In this document: positions 29,103-42,400 of the stretch, piece by piece
How the letters are laid out: every line of letters starts with the position of its first letter
Numbering within the stretch: the stretch's first letter is position 1
DNA from: Pterobdella sp. o SKG-2022
Lineage: Eukaryota; Annelida; Clitellata; Hirudinida; Piscicolidae
Assembly: GCA_964035795.1 (NCBI GenBank)
Contig: OZ038324.1
Location: 8,124,792 to 8,188,791 of the forward strand
Length of the DNA: 64,000 nt
Direction of reading: 5' to 3'
Notes under the pieces: generated by a model
Databases searched by the model: none
What the model was told of the DNA's origin: nothing
The model's input: only the letters and a program-made list of their open reading frames with translations
Translations under genes and position numbers: made by a program

Positions 29103-32100
29103 CTGCAATTATGATGATTAAAATAGAAAAAAGTTCCCAACTGAGAGACGGGAATTGATTAGAAAAAAGAAAAATGAGAAATTAACCGACTATTCTAAAG
29201 ATCTAAAGCATAACGTTGAAATGATTATTGAAGAGGAAAGGGCACGTTGTGGGTTTTGAATAGGAAATGTTGGTTAAAGCGATGGGGGATTGAAAGCTTA
29301 TCTGTCAAATTTTACATCTGTCAACAACAACAGACTATAGCCATTCATTATCATATCGAAGTATAACAACGTTTAATTTAAGGGACTATTGAAAGCAAAA
29401 ATACGCATTCGATAATGAAAGTTCATCTCACAGAAAACTCTGTACATTGAATTGAAATTTTGAGGTGTTTTTTTATTGACGCAGAGAAAAAAGTATAAGA
29501 TTTATCGCAAATTTTTGCAGCTCTAAAACATAAAGTAATTTTAACAACTCCTATAAACTGCACAAATGCAATGATTTAAAACTTCAAAACTGAGTAACAA
29601 ACAGCCATAACTGACCTTCTGGGTATTGTGGGTGGGTGGTGGTTGGATAAAAGCAGAAAATGGTGGCATCACGTATCTTTTATTTCGATTATTAACATTA
29701 TTATCATTTAGAACAAAGTTATCATCGATATTGTTTTCGATGAGCTGGTAATGGTTAGGGTCGTGGATGTTGTTATGGGGTGGTAGTGCGCAAATGGGGT
29801 GAGCAGTCTGCAGGAAGTCTGGCAGGGCATACGTAGATGACGTGCTCACCATGTCACACGGCTCATTGGCCACTGTTGTGAAAGAGAAATTCCAGATGAA
29901 TAAATTTGAACATAAAGTTGACAAGAGGAATGGGGGAGCTCTGACTAAAACGTGAAGTTGGTCTTGTTTCGAGCTTTCGTGCGGTAGTAGTCCATTTTTA
30001 TTAATTATTTTCAACAATTAAATTACTATAAAATGAGTTATAATTATTTTATTTCCTATTTATTTTTTGTTCATTCGTGCAAAACTTATTTTCTTTGTCA
30101 TACAACGTTTCTGCCATTCTAGAATGATTTTCCTTTTCAGCCATCAAGCCAGTCAGTTATTCATCATAATCCATCCATCCATTCAAAATTCATCCATCCA
30201 TCCATTTATTCATACATTTTTCATTTCTTCATCCATTGATCCATACATCATCCATTCATATTTTGTACATTATCACTTTTTTATCTAACTAGCTACCCAC
30301 CCGTCCATCCATAAATCACTCATCTATCCATCCCTTAATATCTAGCTTTTTATCTATCTATCCACTCGTCCATCTTTTCATTTCTTCGCCAAACCATTTA
30401 TGCATTTCACATTCATGCTTGTTTGGACTAATACTATTGTCATCTACCAACTCATCAGCTTTTCACTAGCACTCCGCTTATCATTCAAAACAATCCCACT
30501 AACAGCTGGATTCCAGAAGCAGCTTGCGTGGCAGGGTGTGTTGGTGAAATGCAGGGTTGTTCTGTGGGCGCCAGATGTTCGAACAGTTCAAAGCCTTTCC
30601 ATCCATGTCTCTCTGTTGCAAGTTGGTGTTGTTGTATGGGCTTGAAAGGTGCCTGTCATCGTAGTCTCGCATGTGGGTCAGCGTTGCGTTTGTTAGTAGC
30701 TTGTTGATGCCCTTGTTCGCTTCGCTCTTTGAAAGGTTACTTTTTGGGTCTTTTGCGTTATTTTTGTTTGTAAAAAACGTCTGATCGGTCGCCATGGAAA
30801 CCGAATTCAAGTGGGAGGGCGTCTGAAGTGTTATAATTTTGAAGTTTCAATTAACTGAATTCCGTCTCTAGATAGTTTGATTAACGTAATTTAATTCAGA
30901 AATATTTGAAATTTCACTTAAAAAAGCTTTTGCGTAAATGAGGTTTTCTCTAGTCAATATAGCAAATAATTGACGAAATTAAGAAAAATGTCAAACATAC
31001 ATGATTGTATTTGAAATAGTCAGCGTGCTTTGATGCGTTCGAGGGAAGGTAGGGTGAGCGGCTTAGGAGGTTATTGTTGCAAAAGTTATCCTTACAGCAG
31101 CTGTTGGTGTTGTTACAGAAGCCATCTTTGCAGCAGCTGCTGTTGCTGCTGTTGTTGCTGCTACTGGTGAAGGTGTGGTTTGTTTTGTTGGTGGTGTCAC
31201 TATCAAGTACGCAACATCTACACAGTCTGTAGGAAGTGGTGCTGTTGTTGTATTGAACGTTGTCAGCTACGCTTGAATACCAATTCTTAGGCATATTTAC
31301 ACTTTTAGTTTTTCTTTGGTTATTGCATAGATTAGAAATATTGTTGTGCTTAATGAGGTTTATCTTTGCGTTTGACCTCTTTTTATTATCGTCCATTGAT
31401 CTTTTATCGTTTACTTTTTCGCGCCAAATGACACAGTAGAGAAAAGTTGCTATGGCTACGACAAGAAAAACCACTGCAAGGCCACTAACAAATGCCACGA
31501 TTTTTTTAATAGTGAGCGATTTATAAAAGTAAAGCCAATGATTATTGTTGTTTGAGAGATGGCTGAATGATTGCGTTGAAGTGTTGGTGGGCAGTGAGAG
31601 GGACTTTGATCGATGCGAGTTCGAGTGGTTATTTGTGTCGAGGCTGCTTGCTGAAAATGTCGAATTGGAAAAAACATTATTCTCCACCGGATAAAATGAA
31701 GATGGTGAAGAAAAAGAAGAAGAAGAAGGTGATGGGTGTGTGGAGAATAGTTTATGAATGAGCGATGGTGGTTCTCCTGGTTGTGGAAGAGAATGTCGAT
31801 TGGCTGCAGCGATCACTGTGGTTTGTAATGATTTTTTAGCGTCTAATTATTAATGAGTTATGAGATTTTATTTGAATAATTTGAATAAAATTCAAGTATT
31901 TTATAGTTCTTTTGAGGGGATATTGTGTGTGTTTGTATTCGGAAGGCATAACAGTGATTAATCACAACGGCAAATATTGCAAGCACATTTCTTGTGAATA
32001 TTTTCTGAAACATTTCATTTTTATTTGCAGATTTTTAAAAAATTATTGGACTTTTCGACGTAGATTTTTAAAATTTTAAGCAATTCACTCACCAAACTTG

Positions 32101-33791
32101 AAACTCAAAAAAATTCATGAAATTTTAATTTTGGGCAGTTGATTTGAATAAATTTACAGGTTCCAGCCATTTTTATTTCAGTTCTTGATAATTTAAAAAA
32201 TTTAAATTATTCAAAATGTCCGAGTATACATTTGTCCTTATATTTAAGCCATTAAATATTCATCTTAAAAGCACCTTTGAAAAAACCCAGAAAATTTATT
32301 CCCAATCATTTTTCCTTATCAATCAGTGATAGAATTTCAATAGAGAGGGCTAGCATAGCATTAATTTTCATGGCATTCAGTCGACATGAAAAACATTTTG
32401 TGAAACCCGCTTAGAACTCCATGGAAATCAACTTAACCTTTTTATCGACATATTTTTCAATCGCCTTTGAAGCCTTCTTGCGGTGTAACAACTAAAATTT
32501 TTCACCAAAAATATTGGGCTTTATATAAGTCCTACTTTAACAAGTTTTGCTGAATTTTTAAAAATAATAAGAGATAATACATAATCACCAACACCCACCT
32601 TCGGAGTCGAACCTCACTTCACTCAACATCATCCACTCAGCTTCGAAATGCAGGTCTATCATTATATACCTTCCTACCGCATTTTCAGTGTACCTGCCCA
32701 GTTTCACAATGACGTTCCTTGAAAACTCCACTAGGTTATCAGGCTTATTGGTGTATTCGATAGTGGTGGAGTGGGAGGTGAAGCGACCATCGTTTGAGAA
32801 GCTTATGGTGGCTTTTTTGAAAACTCTCACCTACAAAATTGTAGAACGTCATTATTATTTATTAGTTCAACTTAGGAAAGTTGAGATTTACAATTTTAAT
32901 AAAGCTAATACACAGCGTTTTTAGTATTTCTTTTCAAGAATTTATCTTGAGAAAGCTCATTAATTTTAAGAACGAAACAATGTGAGTGCTATTTGAAAAA
33001 GACAGGAAAAAATTGGAAAAAAGCATCAAGAAGGGTCGACTTGAAACACAGTGATGATTCAAGCAAGCAGGTACATCTTTATTACGCATAAACTTCATGT
33101 ACTCGCAAACTTCTTATACGTAAGAAGGATTATTTGTTCGCGGTAGAATTTTTAAGTTAGATTTTTTTTTCAAAATTCAAATGCGAAACTGTTCAAATGG
33201 CATGTTGCACTTTCACATTACATCAATAAAAATGGCGTCTATCTTCTAATTTTCATCATACTTTGTGTAACTAATGCAGATTTTGATATAAGAGCTTTTA
33301 AAAAATTAAAAAAAAAGTGAATTTTAGTTATAAAAACGCAATAAAAGTTAGTTACCCTCAAAACAAGGGAAACTAACACGAAAACCCAGCCAACACTACC
33401 GATGTAACGGAAGATACAATAGGTTACCTTAAGAAACATTATCGTAAACTACATCTCTACATAAAGATGAATGTAGCCACCATAATGTGGTCAATGAGCT
33501 AATAAATAATAAACACAAAATAAATAATTTAATTAGATTAATGACTGAAAATGAAAGATTAAACTAGATAAATCAAATATATGAATATTATTCGGTAAAT
33601 AAAACTAAATTAGAAGAAATAAACTCAACATACAGGATAAAATAAAAAAGGAATGAAGAAATCTAGACCCACTGCTATTTGAAATTGATACAATGTGGGG
33701 AAATTATAATGGAAAATTGACGAGAACGCCTTGCTACACAAGGATTTTAACAGACGGCAAAAATTTATCATTTCTCCTACTCATTTTAAAG

Positions 33792-33845
<54 letters not shown>

Positions 33846-36800
33846 GAACTTGGAAGTGCGTTATCTACTTGACAGTAGGTGCACTGAAGATTGATTTCTG
33901 GAACATTTCTTCACGTGGTTATGAAGTCCTTGTTTTTTGAAAACGTTATTGCAATTCGGGCAATGTTGTAATGATGGTGCTTTGTGGACTTGGCGAATGT
34001 GGTTTGTCAGACCTGCCTTGTTGACCGCTATTTTGTTGCAACCTGGATGCTGGCATTGGAATGGAGAGCTTTTGGAGTGAACATCAAAAATATTTTTTTT
34101 CAAATCTTTTTTTGATTGCTCGTTTCTTTCAGCTTCTTCATTTATTTTTTGCGATAGCGATTTGATATTTTTGCGCCAATCGTTTCTGTTGCGAGCTTCT
34201 GTTTTCCAGGTGTCAATAATGTTTAGCTTTTTTAGGTCTGTATATATTAGGTCATGCCATCTCTTCTTTTGACCACCTTGAGACCGTGAACCTTCAGCAA
34301 TTTTGCTCACCATTAATTTCTTCTGGAGCCTTGAATTTTCCATTCTTTCCAAGTGCCCAAGCCACTGGAGTCTTCTTCGTTGAATCATCACGTCAACTCG
34401 CTCTATTTTTGAATTACATCGTAGTTGGGTGTTTCTCAGTTTGTCCCAAAGAGAAGTCCCCGTGATGATTCTCAGACACCTGTTTGTGAATACTTGGAGA
34501 CGCTGTATGTGGCATTGAAGAACATTCCAAGTTTCGCTGCCGTATAATAGAGTTGGTATTATAATGGCTTTGAAAAGTTTCAGTTTGGTGGAAACAACCA
34601 CACACACACACACACACACACGCACGCACTCACACACTTCATAATCTGATGAATTTCCTAAATTTCAGCTGGGTTGGGTATTTAGAAGCCTTTGATGGAG
34701 ATCAGATGCTTTTTTACGCCACATCGGCTTCCCAAAAGTCCTTCTTGTTTTATCATTCATATCGAGCAGCTGAATCAATTATCTTGCTTTTTGGATATTT
34801 TTGGCTTTTCAAATAATTTTTCCAAAGTTTTTGTCTTTTTGAAGATAAAATTTTTGAAAATATTTTTTTTTTTTAACTTTTCAAATTTACTTTTAAAGAG
34901 CCATGAATACATTAATTTGAATGAAAACAGCTGCAATTTGCGATAAGTATGACCTTACCATAAAGCCTAAGCAATCTATACTTTTGGATACGTGTTTCTA
35001 TGCATTTTTTTGATTTAAAAGTAAATTTTCAAGCTTAAAACATCTTTCGGTTAATCTTCAAATAATTTGAAACGTTATATCGATTTAATTTAAATATTTA
35101 GCGTCAAAAATGATGACTAAGGCACTGCAGAAATACATGTCCAAGAATCGAACTCGGCATCTGAAAACTACACTTAGTCGCTCTACCCACTCAGCCACCG
35201 CTAAAAAATAAAAAAAATATTAAAAAACAAAATAAAACCTACGTTTTTTGAGAACATGTTGTTGCAGTGAAACCTGATGACGCTGAAGTTTCTGACATCA
35301 TCAAACTTGAACAACAACCTCACCAGCTCACCATCCCTCATGTACTTATGCAGATCGCCATTTTTGTTTTCAAGCGGGGTTTTATAAAGTTCAATTTTAT
35401 TTCTTTGTTTTTTACTTCTCTTTGTTTTTCTAAAATCGGAGTTTTTATGGATTCTAAAGTGGCTTGTTTTAGAACTTTTAAAAGAGCTTTCTTTAAATAG
35501 TTTATCTTTGTTTTTCTCACTGTGTTCCATGTATCCATTTGAACGGCTTTCATCATACTCGTACAGATCATAATCCTCGTTCTCCTCATCCTCCTCCTTC
35601 TCATCATCATAAAAACCACCTCCATAACTTGCCTTCGAACCCTCGTTGAAGTCATCGATTTTCCGTTGAAAACTTGAGTCATAAAATGATTTATTTTTCC
35701 ACCCAACCCATTCAAATCCCGGCTTCCCTGAACCATCAGGATCCAGCCAGAAGTTGTAGTGACCTTCAGCACCGTCTGTCAACTGACCCAGACCTCCAAA
35801 GATGAGATTCCTTGTTTTGTCTACCCACCCGTCGTAAGTGTGGTCGATAAGTTTGAGTGTTGTATCGAAGAAGTCTCCGTGGGGAGCTATATATGACACG
35901 ACGCCATCTGGTGGTGGGTATTTTTTACAATAAATTGTTTCATTTTAGTAGAAGCATTTACATAGTTGATATTTCAAAGTTAGACCAATACTGACTGAAA
36001 TTACATAGTGTTTTTCTTTCGTGAAAGTCAAAAATTGCGAAATTCAAAAAACTGCAAAACTCTGCAAGTCATTGGAGTCATTGAGGAAAAAAGCCTTTAA
36101 TTATGACCTTTTGACGTTCGATGTTTGATATTTCTTATTTTTTTGAATCAAAAACCTAATTTATAAATATTTTAAATTTGAATTTACATTTAGACGTGTG
36201 AGTTTGGAATGATGACAGAAAGAATTTTTCTTGAAATCTTTTCAACAGTCCATTTTTCAAAGTATTGTTACTTACTGCCACAAAAACATTTGAAACTCAT
36301 ATAATGGAATTTTAAAAGACTTCATAAAAAAAATAATTTTGTCAAAAGAATCGTTTCAAAAAACTAAAAACCAAAAATATTGCGGTTTTTGATATTCAAT
36401 AAAGTTTCAAATCTCTACCAGTTATGGATTATCTAGCCGATGGTTCATACAGTCTTTGAAAAATAGGATTTCTTAAGAGTTGGTAATATATCAAAAAGCA
36501 GATCAATACTTTTAAGAATGAGTCACATTATTTTATTTTTTCTTTTACTTAAGAGCAATCCAGCAAAAACACCGTTTAGCTTTTGACTTTATTACACGGA
36601 GACAAAGTGGCATTAAATTTGAAATTTTTCATTAAATAAATTTATTTCTTCTTTATTTTATAAATTAATAATTCAAAAAAGATCATTATTTTACTCATAA
36701 TTTTTTCGCCATATTATTTCTAGTGTAGCTTTATTTATTTCGTTCTTTATAAATCTCTTTAGTGGCCAAATCTTGTATTTAAGCGGCATGCATCCCTTCA

Positions 36801-39468
36801 TCAACCACCGCTTCGGATTTACACGGAGAAAAACTTTGAAACTCGAATGAATTTTTTTGAATAAAGTCCCCAAGTAAAAACATTATAGATTGATTTATGA
36901 CGTTATGCTTGATTCATTGTATGCATATCAATTTATCGACCCACTCTTCCTTTTCCAATAAGTTTTCTAAGTAAATTCAAATTTTATACTTTCACAAAAA
37001 AAACTTTATATAATATTATACTTTGCATATTAACTTAGTTATTTTCAAATGAAATTAATTTATGGGCCAATAAAAAGAGGAATAGTCTTTTGATTTTTTT
37101 CTCAAACTTATATCTTTTAGTTGCGCTCGACCGCTAAAATTTCCATTGATATATATTTACACCTCGAATTAAATTATTATTTAAGTAATTAAAATTAAAT
37201 TTAAGCTTACGAAATGCTTAATCAAAAGACTTGTCAGTCAGTCATTGGAGTAGTCCCAATTAATTTAGAAAACCGAAACCTCCATCAATCTTCCTTGTTA
37301 TTAATTTTCTAACCTTTCAACCATCCTCCGATCTATCGTTTTTTTGATACATCAAAACGTTCAATTTTGCATGCATCAAGGGAATGTAGAATCCATGCAT
37401 ACATTCAATCTAGCCATTTGTTTTGGACCGCTTTAAACCTTAAACCTCTATCCAAGCGAATACACGCAATCTACTTTACAAACAGACTTATAAGCAGGAA
37501 GTTATGAGCAAAAAAACACAGACGAACATCGATCAGCGTTTGAAGGGCATCAATCACAAAAACAACTCAAGGGTGGGCTTTATATCAAAGTTGTTGTTGT
37601 AACTTGTGTTTAATTTCAAAGTCTGCTGCAAATTTACCGCTTCAACGGCGACAAAAGAATGCAAGAATAAGCACTTGTATAAGCTTTAAATTAAAAAATT
37701 GAAGTTAGGGGTGGGAGAAGAAATGTTTTGAGAGGGGAAGATGAATGAATGGCTAAATACATTGACATAAAAATAAAATGGGCGCATTTGATATCTATTT
37801 ATCACGGCAAGCCTATCTCGTATCTATCAATACAGGCCAGCAGCTTTCACCACTTTTAAATGCTTTTGATTCAATACGTTCGTTTTTACATTTTATTAAC
37901 TTTTACTGTTTTTTTTTTGGTTTTTTAAGATTTCAACCATTTTTTATTTAATTATTGCTCAAAAGAATAGGAAATTTATTACTGGAAGTCGAAAAAGATA
38001 AATTCATAACGTTTTTCTAGAACACTTTCTTATTAGATTTTGATAGGAGTTGAGATAAGAATTTCAAAATAACCTTCAGTCATTTTATATAACTTTGAAC
38101 AATCTCTGAGCACTTTTGAAAACTAAATGATTTACATAATTAAATCCATATTAAAAAATAATAAGCAACTACAAAGAAAAGCAAATTTAAATTTCATGAG
38201 ACAAAAAAAAATGCCCTAATAAGAGAAAAAGTATAAAAAATATATTCTACAAAGGTGGATGTTAAAAGATACAAACCTCTCCACGGACAGCCATACAACT
38301 CAATGCAGACCTCATTCTCTCTTGGAACTTCTGTCACTGTTTCCTTCTTCACTTTTTTAGGGGTGAATATTTTTTTTCTAGAAAGAAGAGTGTTTTTAAT
38401 GGAAATTATTTTGAGATTTTTGGCAACTATGGGAGGGTCGATGAAGATTTTGAAGCTGTTCTCGGACGAATTCTGTTGAGAAGGTTGCAAAGGTGGAATT
38501 ATTAAATGGAATTCTGTGGTGTTTTTATTAGTATAAAATGGAATTATAGAGTATTTTTATTATTAAAAGCATAAAAGTTGGAATTTGATTAGGAAAACAA
38601 ATAGAGTTACATTTGAACCGCCATTTATAAAAATAAAAGTAATAAAAGTGGATAGTTTGAAATAATTTTAAATTATTGCTCAGAAATTCTAAACTTTATT
38701 TCAAATTTTTAAGCAACTAACATAAATAAATAAAACTGAATTTGTTGAGGTTTTTTAGGGACTTTTTTGAAAGTCTGAACATTTGAGTAGACTCATCTAA
38801 TTAGACACACAACTAAAGTTTTGCCAAAGTAATTTTAGACTTCCAAAATATTTCTAAAATTATTTTTGCAGTTTTATGATAAATTCAAATGACAATTTTA
38901 CTCGTTAAATTCCTTTTTAGAAGAATTATACCAGAGGTTAAGAGCTTTAAAGGCACAAAATCTTTAAGATATAACGGATAATTGCAACAGTAACCGTGCT
39001 GCCAGTAATTTGTTTATGTTGAAACCATTTTGCCTCATTCTGTCTTCCATATTTGAACAACAAAGAATCCTGCCACGCCATGTTTGCCTGAAGGAAATAA
39101 AGAAAGTGTTGTTGATATGGAAAAATTAAAATGCAACGGAGAAAGTGAAGTTTGTTTTAAGGACTGATAAACCACAAACAAGAGACTTAAATGCGCATTT
39201 AATTGAGGCAAAAATGTTTAAGACAGAAAAATCCAAAAATTAAAAATATTTATATATTAATACAGAAAAATTTTTTTAAAATAATTTTTAATTAATTCAA
39301 AACACATTCGGCGAAATGTTGTCATCATTCAAAGATGTAATGAAACACCACGTGTCTGTAACAATTACGAACGAGTACCCACCTGCCTGGAAACCTGCAT
39401 GAGGGTAAGAACTTGCAGAGATATGAGACTCAGTTGTGTTTCTCCTCCCTCCCTCACACACACCAGAC
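26742..39468 (-). CDS. DDR: Discoidin domain receptor (DDR)-type receptor tyrosine kinase, main exons
   Basis: DDRs are collagen-binding receptor kinases. Minus-strand exons are about 39468-39383, 39087-38995, 38472-38277, 35907-35243, 32830-32599, 31815-31001, 30822-30504, 29872-29616, 29102-29019, 28622-28237, 28082-27879, 27754-27514, 27428-27284 and 27229-26742. From 39087 on, all phases agree (1375 codons with stop). The discoidin domain shows ISASSSYPHAGFQA, LLFKYGRQNEAKWF, DPPIVAKNLKII and VCIELYGCPW. The discoidin-like domain shows DGVVSYIAPHGDFF, DHTYDGW, NLIFGGLGQLTDG, GWKNKSF, FHCNNMF, AVGRYIMIDLHFEAEWMMLSEVRF. A transmembrane helix (FVSGLAVVFLVVAIATFLYC) lies in the 31815-31001 exon. 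A long Asn/Ser-rich juxtamembrane region precedes the kinase domain. An Asp/Glu/Lys-rich insert of about 110 residues splits the discoidin-like domain. The middle of the discoidin domain (the usual GAWC to TQGR part) was not found. Confidence 0.9.
30150..30390. repeat. Degenerate (ATCC)n repeat
   Basis: ATCCATCC-type copies with many interruptions, in the DDR intron between exons 30822-30504 and 29872-29616. Confidence 0.8.
33790..33841. repeat. (AC)n microsatellite at the LINE 3' boundary
   Basis: About 24 perfect AC units directly abut the 3' end of the minus-strand LINE fragment at 33842. Confidence 0.95.
33842..34598 (-). mobile_element. LINE C-terminal fragment with two zinc fingers, flanked on both sides by (AC)n
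   Basis: A minus-strand open frame (to about 33861) encodes the region after a reverse transcriptase: FKAIIIPTLLYGSETWN, QVFTNRCLRIITG, RRRLQWLGHLERMEN and GGQKKRWHDLI. Two C2H2-type fingers follow (CQHPGCNKIAVNKAGLTNHI and CPNCNNVFKKQGLHNHVKKC). The polymerase and endonuclease are missing, so this is a 5'-truncated copy. On its sense strand (GT)n lies both before and after it, so it appears inserted into a TG/CA microsatellite. It sits in the DDR intron between exons 35907-35243 and 32830-32599, in the same sense as DDR. Confidence 0.85.
34599..34637. repeat. (AC)n microsatellite at the LINE 5' boundary
   Basis: Imperfect CA units with two CACG and CACTCA variants, directly upstream (minus sense) of the LINE fragment. 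Confidence 0.9.
35125..35208 (-). repeat. tRNA-like fragment, probably SINE head
   Basis: The minus strand reads GTGGCTGAGTGGGTAGAGC (good RNA polymerase III A box) and then GAGTTCGATTCTTGG (good B box) at about tRNA spacing. The 3' acceptor strand does not pair with the 5' GCGGTGG, so this is a tRNA-derived SINE or tRNA pseudogene rather than a working tRNA. It ends just beyond the DDR exon donor at 35242. Confidence 0.6.
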
Positions 39469-42400
39469 CTTCATTTCTACAATTTCATCAATTTCATTCA
39501 CAAATTCCTTTTGATAAATTACAAAAAAATGTAGATTGAAATTTTTTTTACAAGATTAGCTTGAAGCAGTCAAGGTGATTTTAAAAGCTTTGACGCGAAA
39601 AGAGGCCAAGATTAAGGAGGAGTATGGATGGAATTTTAATGCAAGTTTTATGTGGTCTGGTGAAAAATAAAAGTTTACTTTTAAAAATCAACTTTTTGTT
39701 TTTTTAAGTTTAAGATACTCAAGAGTTTTTGTCGTTTGAAGTGAAATTGCTTTCTGCTTGTATAGATGTTTCATGCTGTGAGGTTTTACTTGAATAATTC
39801 TATAAAGTTACTTACAAATTTTATATAAAAACTTTTTTATATTTAATCAGAAATAAATTTTATTTATAAAAAAGTTCTTCAATACGTGAAATAAACTCAA
39901 AAATGAAGAATCAAATTCTCCACACTTCACTGAGACATCCAATGAGATTCACAGTCTGACATCAGCAACCCTTCTGAATGCAAATTCCAGCGTGTGGCAT
40001 TACTTCACTCCAAGTTTCATTATCAAAAATGCTTTAAAAAAGCCCATGTTTGTTGAGAATATCTGAAAAAGCATTTCAAAAACAGACAAGCTGGCGAAGT
40101 TCCTCAAATGATGAAGATTTATTCGTTTCATGGATGCAGTACTACTTAACAGATTTTGTGCTTTAAATTTCAGTTTGTTAGTTAGGAGTGAATAAATGAG
40201 ATTACTTCATATCGTAACTTATGCATCTGAGCATAAGAAAGATTTATAAACTTATTTATGCCTCTTAAAACTTGCTTATGAAAAGTTGAGGGTCCTTATG
40301 GGATAGTGAGGCATGCGTGCTGAGTTGTAAAATATAAATTTAAATAAGGAAAATCTTCTTCGAATGGGGGTTTTATTCCATAAAATACTCAGGAAGTGAG
40401 ATTCGAAGAGCCGTGATAGTTTTTGATGATAAGGTTGAAAGTTTTAAAGGAGTTTTTTCACACTTTTCTGCATTTCAGTCTTCTATAAACTTTTACATCA
40501 TGTTGCTATTCGAGTTTTATAAATTTTTTCAAGTTAAATTGAAAATGAGTCAAAAAAATAAAATTTTAAGTATGAAAATTAGTTTGAAACTACTTTTAAC
40601 TTCAAAAAATAAAGATATTTTCCACTAAATTATATTCATCTTTTGACCTGTATTCCATTAAAACACACATTTTTCACCGCAGAAATTGCCCTTCGAAGAC
40701 TGGAAGGTCTTTAAAATTATTTTCAAGCTTCGTTTTGTCGTTCAAAATGATAAAATATTTAAATAAATTTGAACTAAAAAAAATCGTTGGGAATTTTTTT
40801 GGAATTTTTCTATTTTTAAACTCAATTTCTTAAAGCAAATTTCTAATCATTTATTTATGGAACTTAATTTCAATAAAATTCTTGAAAATTCTTGAACTCT
40901 GTGAAAATACTCACAAAATTATAATTTTTGATTTTATGAAATTTTAAAAAACACCAAAACTCATGCCGATGCTGAAAAATTGGCATCATCGCAATGCGAA
41001 GTTATATGACAATCATACCTCCAAACACAATGACTTCCACTCAATCAAAAAGCACAAAAAATTATAACCTATCAATCAAAATCTTTGAAATTTCCAAACA
41101 TTTATTTTGCGCCAAGTTTTAATGTTTCTATGACGATTCAAAAAAACTTCCATGAATTTTTTCAGTTTGCTTTAAAAATGTCTTCTAGTTATTTTTATTG
41201 ATATAACAAATAAAACAGAATTAATATATAATTAATATATATATTAATTATAACTTAACAGCTAAAACAGTCGTCAACCCCCAAAGGTTGCCATAAGCTC
41301 TAGGACACCTCAACTGACGTTGGTCATCAATGTCCAATTAACACCAAGAATACACGAGATGCCAAAAATACAAAAGATAACAAAAATACACGAGAGACCT
41401 CGACAAAATATTAGTACGCTCTTTTAACTTTGGTCCTCTGTATCAATCAGAAATCTTGTAACATATTTCTAATCAACTTTGTTTTATATTTTTACTTCTT
41501 TTGATTAATTAATTTATTAAGGAGTTTGATCAATAATTTATGCTCTTAAAAGCTTAGTTTTTCAAACGAGAAATAATAGAAACTCCTGAAGTTGATGCCA
41601 CTATAATCATACTCGTCATTGATGTGATTTGATAATATATAAATACCCAAGTACGTTTTGAATGAAAGATCTTAGGCAAATAAACTTTGAAAAGATACAA
41701 GCTTCGGATTTTGATAGGAATAGAAAAGCTTATTTAAATAAGTATTATTACAAAATTGATGGAAACACAAATAAGAAAACGTTTTTGAATTGAAATGCTC
41801 TAACGCTTGATTCCTTTTTAATAACTAAAGCTTTTGGGATTTTTAATATTTTAACAAAATATCTATCCCCCGATGATGAGGTTTCTCGCGTCTAAATATA
41901 CTCACAGTCTATATAACGCTAAGTTACTGAAAAGCATAAAGTTACGCTAAAGCACAAAGACCATGCTATGATATAATCTTTTAAGCTTTTTTTCTTTAAA
42001 CAGCACATCCATCTATGAATTATGTGTTAATCGCCTTCAAATATAAGACCACACCGTGGTTTAAATAAGCTACTGAGAGGGGGAACGCTTGCTGTTTTGA
42101 AGCTTAAGTATGATGAAGAGGCTCCGCATGTTTTGAAATTGTAATAAAGTTTCATTTAATTCTGTTATAGAGATTTAAAGAGGCTCCAAGCACGAATAGA
42201 AAAAGGTGAGATAAAGATTTTCGAGGTAATAAAAAAGATTGCAGCTTTAAATGACTGTAGTTGCAACGTGAATTAATTTTAAATGGAAATAAAATAAGAA
42301 AAATATAAAAAATAAATTGAAAAAATGGCGAATCATTAAAATTGAAGATATGCCTATGAAAGTTCTGAGAGTAGATTAAAACAAGAGTTCAAACTACGTC

